NCBI GenBank assembly: GCA_947479995.1
Contig: CANKBT010000235.1
Location: 1 to 5,389 of the forward strand
Length of the DNA: 5,389 bases
Source of the DNA: Frankiaceae bacterium
GTDB lineage: Bacteria > Actinomycetota > Actinomycetes > Mycobacteriales > SCTD01
Reading direction: 5' to 3'
In this document: piece by piece, positions 1-5,059 of the stretch
Numbering within the stretch: the first letter of the stretch is position 1
Layout: every line of letters starts with the position of its first letter
Position numbers and translations under genes: made by a program
The notes under the pieces: model-generated
Seen by the model: the letters and a program-made list of their open reading frames with translations, nothing else
What the model was told of the DNA's origin: nothing
Database searches by the model: none

Positions 1-68
1 CGGGCCGGGGTGCCGTCGACCGGCGGCGCGGGGGGCGGGGGCGGCGCGCCGGGCACGGTGAGGCGCAC
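1..68 (-). CDS. 5' end of an unidentified gene, truncated by window edge
   Basis: Downstream of the alpha-glucosidase stop the minus strand has an open frame with G/C-ending codons that runs off the left edge. The GTG at 68 has a GGAG (81-78) nine bases upstream, so I chose it. GTG codons at 89 and 56 are in the same frame; the one at 89 lies 15 bases after the alpha-glucosidase stop but has no visible binding site. The visible peptide begins about MRLTVPGAPPPPPAPP, a short beta-like start followed by a Pro/Ala-rich stretch. No family can be recognised from some 22 codons. The short gap and common strand suggest the gene continues the hemH/alpha-glucosidase transcription unit. It may also be non-coding G+C-rich DNA that happens to be open. 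Confidence 0.4.
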   Translation of the reverse strand, partial: MRLTVPGAPPPPPAPPVDGTPA

Positions 69-104
69 GACGGGGCGCTCCGGGTCCACGAGCGCGAACG
101 TAGG

Positions 105-1664
105 TCAGCCGGGCGCGCGGAGCCAGGCCGTGGCCGCGGCCGGCACCGTGAGCACGCCGCCGGCGACCCCGGCGCCCGGCGCGGTCGCGGTCAGCAGCGT
201 GCCGTCGACCGCCACCTCGACCGCCTCGCCGGCGGTGTTGAGCACGGCGACGAGGCCGCCCTCACGGCGCACGGCCAGCACGTCGTCGGGGGCGTCGAGC
301 CACGCCACGCCGCGCCCGAGGCCGGCGCGCAGGTCGCGCCGCAGGGCGAGCAGCGCGCGGTAGGCCGCGAGCGTGGAGCCCGGGTCGCCCTCCTGCTGCG
401 CGACCGCCTTGGCGGCGGCGTCCGGCCCGGGCGGCAGCCACGGCGTGCCGGTCGTGAAGCCGAGGCCGGGCGCGGCGGCGTCCCACGGCAGCGGCGTCCG
501 GCAGCCGTCGCGGCCGCGCTGCGCCCCGCGCGTGCGCAGGAAGACCGGGTCCTGGCGCACCGCGTCGGGCAGGTCGGCCTCCTCCAGCCCGAGCTCCTCG
601 CCCTGGTAGAGGTAGGGCGAGCCCGGCAGCGCCAGCAGGAACGCGGTGACCGACAGGCCGCGGCGCACGCCGAGCGCGCCGCCGCCGTAGCGCGTCGCGT
701 GCCGCACCAGGTCGTGGTTGCTGAGCACCCACGTCGGCGGGTCGAGGTGCGCGAGCGCGCCGCGCACCGCCTCCCGCAGCGCCGCGGCGTCGTACGGCGC
801 GCGCATGACGGTGAAGTCGAACGCCTGGTGCAGGCGGGTCGGTCCGACGTACTCCGCGACCCGCTCCTGGCGGTAGAGGAAGACCTCCCCGACGAGCAGC
901 CGCGGCGGGTCGTAGCCGTCGACGAGCCGCCGCCAGTCCTCGTAGACGCCGAGCACCTCGTCGCAGTCCCAGACGTGCCGCCGCTCGTGCGGGACGCCGT
1001 CCGGCGGGGCGCCGAGCGGCCCCTCGTCGGCGAGGTCCGCGCGCTTGAACAGCGCGTGCGCGACGTCGATGCGGAAGCCGTCGACGCCGCGGTCGAGCCA
1101 CGTGCGCAGCACGTCGAGCCAGTACGCCGGGACGTCCGGGTGCCGCCACTGCAGGTCGGGCTGGCCGCTGTCGAACAGGTGCAGGTACCACGCGCCGTCC
1201 GGCGCCTGCGTCCACGCCGGCCCGCCGAAGGTGCTCTGCCAGTCGTTGGGCCGCGCGCCGTCGGGGGCGTCGCGGAACACGAAGCGCTCGCGCAGCGGCG
1301 ACGCCGGGTCGGCCAGCGCCTCGACGAACCAGGGGTGCGCGCGCGAGACGTGGTTCGGCACGACGTCGACGACCACCCGCAGCCCGAGCGCGTGGGCGTC
1401 GTCGAGCACGGCGGCGAAGGCGTCGAGGTCGCCGAAGAGCGGGTCGACGCCGTACGGGTCGGCGACGTCGTAGCCGTGGTCGGCCATCGGCGAGGGGTAG
1501 AAGGGCGTGACCCAGACGGCGTCGACGCCGAGGCGCGCCAGGTGCGGCAGCCGGGCGCGCAGGCCCGCGAGGTCGCCGACGCCGTCGCCGTCCGCGTCGG
1601 CGAAGGACCGGACGTAGACCTCGTAGACGACGGGGTCGGGCGGCCAGGGGCCGGCGGCCGTCAC
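105..1664 (-). CDS. GH13 alpha-glucosidase / alpha-amylase family protein
   Basis: Encodes 519 residues, a full-length family GH13 (beta/alpha)8-barrel enzyme that hydrolyses or transfers alpha-glucosidic bonds, probably in the cytoplasm since there is no signal peptide. Visible motifs: the N-terminal barrel start (VVYEVYVRSF, 12-21); conserved region I DVVPNH (100-105); region V QPDLQW (168-173), a form typical of alpha-glucosidase and oligo-glucosidase subfamilies; region II GFRIDVAH with nucleophile Asp200; region III with acid/base Glu260 in LLVGEVF; region IV VLSNHD with Asp318; and QGEELGLEE (354-362). A beta-rich C-terminal domain follows about residue 440. The DVAH form of region II favours an actinobacterial alpha-glucosidase over a true alpha-amylase, but exact substrate (maltose, isomaltose, sucrose) cannot be read. 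The GTG start at 1664 overlaps the hemH stop as GTGA and has no binding site of its own, implying translational coupling. Confidence 0.93.
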   Translation of the reverse strand: MTAAGPWPPDPVVYEVYVRSFADADGDGVGDLAGLRARLPHLARLGVDAVWVTPFYPSPMADHGYDVADPYGVDPLFGDLDAFAAVLDDAHALGLRVVVDVVPNHVSRAHPWFVEALADPASPLRERFVFRDAPDGARPNDWQSTFGGPAWTQAPDGAWYLHLFDSGQPDLQWRHPDVPAYWLDVLRTWLDRGVDGFRIDVAHALFKRADLADEGPLGAPPDGVPHERRHVWDCDEVLGVYEDWRRLVDGYDPPRLLVGEVFLYRQERVAEYVGPTRLHQAFDFTVMRAPYDAAALREAVRGALAHLDPPTWVLSNHDLVRHATRYGGGALGVRRGLSVTAFLLALPGSPYLYQGEELGLEEADLPDAVRQDPVFLRTRGAQRGRDGCRTPLPWDAAAPGLGFTTGTPWLPPGPDAAAKAVAQQEGDPGSTLAAYRALLALRRDLRAGLGRGVAWLDAPDDVLAVRREGGLVAVLNTAGEAVEVAVDGTLLTATAPGAGVAGGVLTVPAAATAWLRAPG

Positions 1665-2755
1665 CGCGGGCGCTGGGGCGCGGGGCAGCACCGGTGCGGG
1701 CAGCGGTCGTGGGTCGCCACGCCGCCGTGGTCGGGCAGCTCCTCGGGCGCCGCGAGCCGCTCGACCACCAGGTCGCGCAGCATCGCCACGAAGCGCGGGT
1801 CGGTGCCGACGGTGGCGGCGCGCGACACGACCATGCCGGGCAGCTCCTCGCGCACGCGCTGCTGCGCCTGGATGTCGAGGTCGTACAGCACCTCGACGTG
1901 GTCGCTCGTGAAGCCGATCGGCACCATCACCGCCTCGCGCACGCCCTCGGCGTGCAGGGCGGCGAGGCGGTCGCCGACGTCGGGCTCCAGCCAGGGCACG
2001 TGCGGCGGGCCGGAGCGCGACTGGAACACCAGCTCCCACGCGAGGTCGCCGCCGAGCCGCTGCACGACGCGGCCGGCGGCGTCGCGCAGCGCCGCGGAGT
2101 ACGCCCCGCCGTCCGGCCCCGACGTCGCGTCGGCGGACGTCGGGATCGAGTGGGCGGTGAACAGCACCCGGGCGTCCCGCGACGGCAGCGCCGCGGCCAG
2201 CGCGTCCGCGACGACGTCGAGGAAGCCGTCCTCGGCCCAGTAGTGCCGCAGCTTGGTGACGACCGGCCCGTCCTCGCCGCGCGCCCGCCAGACGTCCTCG
2301 CGGTACTGCCGGCAGCCGCTGTAGGACGGGAAGGCGCTCGTGACCACCTCGAGCGCGTGCCGGACGCCGTCGGCCCGCATCTGCGCCAGCGCGTCGTCGA
2401 GGTAGGGGTGCCAGTTGCGGTTGCCCCAGTAGACGGGCAGGTCGGGGCCGCGGGCCGCCAGCTCGGCCTCGAGCGCGGCCTTGAGCGCGCGGGCCTGGGC
2501 GTTGATCGGGCTCACGCCGCCGAAGTGCTCGAGGTAGTGCCGGCTGACCTCCTCGAGCCGGGCCTGCGGGATCCCGCGCCCGCGGGTGACGTTCTCCATG
2601 AACGGCAGCACGTCGTCGGGCCCCTCCGGCCCGCCGAAGGAGACGAGCAGCAGGGCGTCGACGGGCGGCGCGGCCTCGGGGCGGTCGTCGATGCCGGGGG
2701 GCAGCGGCGCGGGGGCGGGCGGCGGGGGCGCGGCAGGGGGCACGGCAGGGGGCAC
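1661..2755 (-). CDS. hemH: Ferrochelatase (coproporphyrin ferrochelatase type)
   Basis: Encodes 364 residues. Ferrochelatase inserts Fe2+ into a porphyrin; in actinobacteria the substrate is usually coproporphyrin III and the enzyme is also called CpfC. Visible family signatures: LLLVSFGGPE (35-44), HYLEHFGGVSPIN (73-85), VYWGNRNW (108-115), SYSGCRQY (144-151), the HSIP motif with metal-site His202, and GFTSDHVEVLYD with Glu288, the counterpart of the second metal-site residue. Cys148 together with Cys352, Cys356 and Cys357 in the last 13 residues matches the placement of [2Fe-2S] ligands known in actinobacterial ferrochelatases. The first 30 or so residues are a Pro/Ala-rich extension. Start GTG 2755 was chosen because AGGA (2766-2763) lies 7 bases upstream; a second GTG at 2743 has no such site. 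The stop overlaps the next gene's start. It is divergent from the small membrane gene at 2808. Confidence 0.95.
   Translation of the reverse strand: MPPAVPPAAPPPPAPAPLPPGIDDRPEAAPPVDALLLVSFGGPEGPDDVLPFMENVTRGRGIPQARLEEVSRHYLEHFGGVSPINAQARALKAALEAELAARGPDLPVYWGNRNWHPYLDDALAQMRADGVRHALEVVTSAFPSYSGCRQYREDVWRARGEDGPVVTKLRHYWAEDGFLDVVADALAAALPSRDARVLFTAHSIPTSADATSGPDGGAYSAALRDAAGRVVQRLGGDLAWELVFQSRSGPPHVPWLEPDVGDRLAALHAEGVREAVMVPIGFTSDHVEVLYDLDIQAQQRVREELPGMVVSRAATVGTDPRFVAMLRDLVVERLAAPEELPDHGGVATHDRCPHRCCPAPQRPR
2732..2755 (-). repeat. Perfect 12-bp tandem duplication containing the hemH start codon
   Basis: Positions 2744-2755 and 2732-2743 are identical 12-base units (GTGCCCCCTGCC read on the minus strand). 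Each unit begins with an in-frame GTG, so the duplication creates two candidate start codons and encodes a repeated V/M-P-P-A. Only the upstream copy has an AGGA ribosome binding site at proper distance. Confidence 0.85.
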
Positions 2756-2762
2756 GCACCGA

Positions 2763-2766
2763 TCCT
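2763..2766 (-). promoter_or_regulatory. Ribosome binding site of hemH
   Basis: AGGA on the minus strand, 7 bases before the GTG at 2755. It decides between the two duplicated GTG codons in favour of the upstream one. Confidence 0.6.
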
Positions 2767-2807
2767 GCCCGCTCGCGCCCGGTGCCGCCGTGCCGCACCC
2801 TGGCGGG

Positions 2808-3017
2808 GTGTCCGTGGTGCTCATCCCGCTGGTGCTGGTCGCGCCGGTGATGCTGCTGGCCGTCTGGGTGCTGGCGCTCGTCGAGCACGGGCCGGTGGGC
2901 TGGGTGGCCGCCGCGGCGCTGCTCGCCGGCGTCGCCGCGGGCGTGCGGTGGTGCTGGCGCACGGCGCGCGCCTGGTGGGCGTCGACCAAGGCGCCGGTGC
3001 GCCCGCCCGGCGGCTGA
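2808..3017 (+). CDS. Small two-helix membrane protein, function unknown
   Basis: Encodes 69 residues if started at GTG 2808; GTG codons at 2814 and 2817 are alternatives. A G-rich stretch (2802-2807) abuts the first start and would sit better before the later ones, so the exact start is uncertain. Two hydrophobic segments (about residues 3-24 and 29-46) are joined by a short loop with EHGP. The tail (about 47-69) is basic and Trp-rich (RWCWRTARAWW) and ends in a Pro-rich stretch. Basic residues after the second helix suggest both ends face the cytoplasm. G/C-ending codons and a clean membrane-like composition support a real gene. It is divergent from hemH (52-base gap) and is followed by a stem-loop and then, co-directionally, by the radical SAM gene. 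I do not recognise the family. Confidence 0.65.
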   Translation: MSVVLIPLVLVAPVMLLAVWVLALVEHGPVGWVAAAALLAGVAAGVRWCWRTARAWWASTKAPVRPPGG

Positions 3018-3051
3018 CCCGCAGCGGGCCCGGTGCGTGCGGGCCTGCGGG
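3018..3051 (+). terminator. Stem-loop immediately after the small membrane gene
   Basis: CCCGCAG (3018-3024) pairs with CTGCGGG (3045-3051). Inside it GCCCG (3028-3032) pairs with CGGGC (3040-3044), leaving a 7-base loop. The structure begins directly after the TGA at 3015-3017. No T-tract follows, which is common for terminators of very high-GC bacteria but also makes the call weak. It could be a terminator or an attenuator lowering expression of the radical SAM gene relative to the small ORF. The rest of the gap, to 3106, shows no recognisable promoter. Confidence 0.4.
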
Positions 3052-3106
3052 CGCAACCCGCCGGGCTCGCCGTGCGTCCCGGTCGCGGCGCCCGCCGCCC
3101 CGCCGC

Positions 3107-3113
3107 GAGGGAG
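3107..3113 (+). promoter_or_regulatory. Ribosome binding site of the radical SAM gene
   Basis: GAGGGAG followed by five C residues and then GTG at 3119. It fixes this GTG as the start over the later in-frame GTG codons of the PVPE repeat. The arrangement closely resembles the site before the gene at 5060. Confidence 0.65.
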
Positions 3114-3118
3114 CCCCC

Positions 3119-4549
3119 GTGACCGTCGTCGACCGCCTGCCCGGCCCGGTGCCCGAGCCGGTGCCCGAGCCCGTGCCCGAGCCGGTGGCCGTGCAGGTCG
3201 AGCTGACCAGCCGCTGCAACCTCGCCTGCCCCGGCTGCCCGCTCACCAGCGCCGGCACGGCGTCCTCGGCGCGCCCCGGCCACATGGACGACGAGGTCTG
3301 GCAGGAGGTGCTCGCCTTCGCCGCGCGGGCCGGGCACGTCTACGTCGCCGGCTTCGGCGAGCCGCTGACGCACCCCGGGTGCCTGCGGATGCTCCGCGAG
3401 CTGCAGGACCGCGGCGCCACGGCGTCCTTCGTCACCAACGGGCTCGCGCTCTCGCGGCGCCGGGCCGAGGCGCTCGCGGCGCTCGACGGCGTCACCCACG
3501 TCAACGTCTCGATCGACTCCCCCGACCCCGAGGTGTTCCGGGCCGTGCGCGGCGGCGAGCTGGCGCACGCCCTCCGCGGCCTCGACGCCCTGGTGGCGAC
3601 GGGGCTCGACCCCGCGCGCGTCACCGTGTCGACCGTCGTCGCGCGCGACAGCGCCGCGTCGCTGACCGCCATGCCGGCGCTGCTCGAGGAGCACGGGGTG
3701 CGGCACTGGGTGCTGCAGGGCCTCGTCGACTACAACGCGCACAGCCGCGAGCAGCGCCTCGCCGGCGGCAGCGGCACCGGCGACCTGGTGGCGGCGCCGC
3801 GCGCGGACTGCGCGCGGCGCGGCATCGCCGTGTCGCTCACCGCCCCCGACCGGCTCGACCAGGAGGTCGACGACGCGGCGCGCGCGGACGCGCGCTGGTT
3901 CGCCACCGAGCGCCCCGAGGGCACGACCCGCCAGTGCCTCGTGCCGTGGCAGCTGCCCTACGCCGACAAGGACGGCCTCGTGCACGCCTGCTGCTTCGCC
4001 GCCGGCGTCGGCCAGGCGCCCCTCGGCGACCTGCGCGCGCAGTCCTTCGACGACGTCTGGGCCGGCGAGGGCTACCGGCGGCTCCGCCTGCAGGTGCTGA
4101 CCGGCGACGGGCTCCCCGACGCCTGCACGGCCTGCACCGCGGTGCCGTGGGGGCCGCACCCCCTCGCCCACCTGTCCGCCGCGCCGCTGGCGCCGCGCGT
4201 GCCGGCCCGCCGCGGCACCGCCGTCGTGCGGCTGCGCAACACCGGCGACCGGCCGTGGACGCGCGCGGACCGGCTCGTGCTCGGCACGGCGGCGCCGCGC
4301 GACGGCTGGTCGCCGCTGCAGCACCCGGCCTGGCTCAGCGCGAACCGCCCGGCGACGCACGCCGAGGACGTCGTGGCGCCCGGCGCCGTGGCCACCTTCG
4401 CCGTGCCGGTCGGCGAGGTCGACGCGCCGGTCGAGCAGGCCCTGGAGCTGGTCGCCGAGGGCCTGTGCTGGCTCGACGGCAGCCGCGTCACCGTGACCGC
4501 CCGGCCGCCCCGCCCCGTGGTCGCGCCGCCGCCGCCGGCGGCCGGGCGC
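3119..4549 (+). CDS. Radical SAM/SPASM protein with C-terminal Ig-like (NBR1/FW-type) domain; no in-frame stop
   Basis: The recognisable protein is about 477 residues. After a PVPE-repeat leader (10-23) comes a radical SAM domain: CNLACPGC (Cys33, Cys37, Cys40; CxxxCxxC) to bind the SAM-reducing [4Fe-4S] cluster, GFGEPL (78-83) in the GGE position, FVTNG (104-108) and VNVSIDS (128-134). A SPASM-like region (about 270-340) has Cys273, Cys291/292, and Cys336-x2-Cys339, suited to one auxiliary cluster; such enzymes often modify peptides or proteins. Residues about 365-460 look like a bacterial NBR1/FW Ig-like domain (RLRNTGDRPW, LVLGT, VAPGAVATF, LVAEGLCWL). Substrate unknown. Oddly, the frame has no stop through 5389. 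I end the feature where the opposing gene's stop begins; TAG at 4551-4553 is one base out of phase, so a frameshift or sequence error is likely in about 4500-4550. Confidence 0.85.
3146..3181 (+). repeat. Three tandem 12-bp units encoding PVPE in the radical SAM N-terminus
   Basis: CCGGTGCCCGAG occurs at 3146-3157 and 3158-3169, then with one change at 3170-3181, followed by a partial unit. It encodes (PVPE)3-PV just ahead of the cluster-binding region. It is probably a flexible spacer that can expand or contract by whole units without shifting the frame. Confidence 0.8.
3794..3820. repeat. 11-bp inverted repeat inside the radical SAM gene
   Basis: The arms at 3794-3804 and 3810-3820 are perfectly complementary and flank a 5-base spacer. 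They code for residues around 226-234, between the radical SAM core and the SPASM region. In DNA this rich in G+C some such matches are expected by chance, so no function is claimed. Confidence 0.6.
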
Positions 4550-4945
4550 CTAGCGGCGGAAGGGGTCGGGCAGCGGCGGCGCCACCAGCTGGGCGCGGGG
4601 GCAGCTGGCCAGCGTGAGGTCGCCGAACTGCAGCGCGTCGTCGCAGAGCCGGTCGACGCTCCAGCCCAGCGCCAGCCCGTCGGCCGTGAGCGTCGCCCGG
4701 TAGATGGTGATGTCGTAGCGGCCCGGGCTGCCGTAGACCGCGCCGATCGTGCCGAGCTTCACGGCGGTGCCCGGGCCGGACGGCACGCCGTCCCACGGCG
4801 CGCTGTAGCGGATCCACAGGCCGGGGCTGGCGTTCCAGACGCCGCCCTGCGACACGTCGCGCTTCTCCAGCTCGGCGACGATCAGCCGCGCCGCGGTCGC
4901 CGGCAGCACGGCCGAGGGCCGGATGACGGTCGTCTGCTCTGCCAC
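4550..4945 (-). CDS. Conserved-looking 131-aa protein of unknown function
   Basis: Encodes 131 residues from GTG 4945 to TAG 4550. I do not recognise the family. There is no signal peptide or membrane helix. The N-terminal part (about 10-30) could be an amphipathic helix (ATAARLIVAELEKRD). The middle is rich in aromatic and beta-like stretches (GGVWNASPGLWIRYSAPW; GRYDITIYRATL; LALGWSVDRL), with two cysteines (101, 115) and a Pro-rich tail ending PDPFRR. Coding is supported by almost uniform G/C third positions and a balanced residue composition, whereas the opposite strand reads as an Arg/Ala/His-rich shadow. Start choice is moderate: a GGG lies six bases before GTG 4945, while GTG 4987 (145 aa) is an in-frame alternative. 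Its stop overlaps, in a CTAG, the likely intended end of the convergent radical SAM gene. It is divergent from the secreted-protein gene. Confidence 0.8.
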   Translation of the reverse strand: MAEQTTVIRPSAVLPATAARLIVAELEKRDVSQGGVWNASPGLWIRYSAPWDGVPSGPGTAVKLGTIGAVYGSPGRYDITIYRATLTADGLALGWSVDRLCDDALQFGDLTLASCPRAQLVAPPLPDPFRR

Positions 4946-4952
4946 GCGGCCC

Positions 4953-4980
4953 AGTCTGCCCTGGCCCGGCCCGCCAGACT
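4953..4980. promoter_or_regulatory. Inverted repeat AGTCTG-N16-CAGACT in the divergent intergenic region
   Basis: AGTCTG (4953-4958) and CAGACT (4975-4980) form a dyad between the divergent starts at 4945 and 5060, beginning 7 bases before the minus-strand GTG. It could be an operator, or in the minus-strand mRNA a hairpin next to the start. The remainder of this 114-base gap shows no convincing -35/-10 pair. The short arms make chance possible. Confidence 0.3.
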
Positions 4981-5047
4981 CAGCCACACGGGTGACCAGC
5001 CGCGTCCTCGCGCGTGCCGGCGCGTTGCAGCGGGTAGGCCACCCCCC

Positions 5048-5053
5048 GAGGAG
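5048..5053 (+). promoter_or_regulatory. Ribosome binding site of the secreted-protein gene
   Basis: GAGGAG followed by six C residues and then ATG at 5060; a strong, well-spaced site that argues this ATG is a genuine start and not an internal Met of the long open frame coming from 3119. Confidence 0.75.
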
Positions 5054-5059
5054 CCCCCC

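Noticed and set aside
699..2243. 514-codon plus-strand open frame opposite the alpha-glucosidase and ferrochelatase.
   Set aside because: It is antisense to two well-recognised genes; long stop-free frames are expected in DNA this rich in G+C.
1665..3056. Long minus-strand open frame upstream of and in phase with the alpha-glucosidase, suggesting a 983-residue protein.
   Set aside because: It overlaps hemH in another frame of the same strand and translates to Arg/Ala-rich shadow sequence. Homology to GH13 begins only after the GTG at 1664.
2756..4360. Upstream extension of the ferrochelatase frame across the radical SAM gene on the opposite strand.
   Set aside because: It reads as antisense of a clear radical SAM protein; the AGGA-supported GTG at 2755 and the family's usual length place the real start there.
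3037..4617. 526-codon plus-strand open frame over the radical SAM region.
   Set aside because: It is a frame-shifted reading of the true gene: Arg/Ala/Pro-rich, with no cysteine motifs. The frame starting at 3119 contains all conserved radical SAM residues.
5025..5038. TTGCAG and TAGG as promoter elements before the gene at 5060.
   Set aside because: They are only about 6-8 bases apart, far short of the usual 16-18, and neither matches a consensus well.
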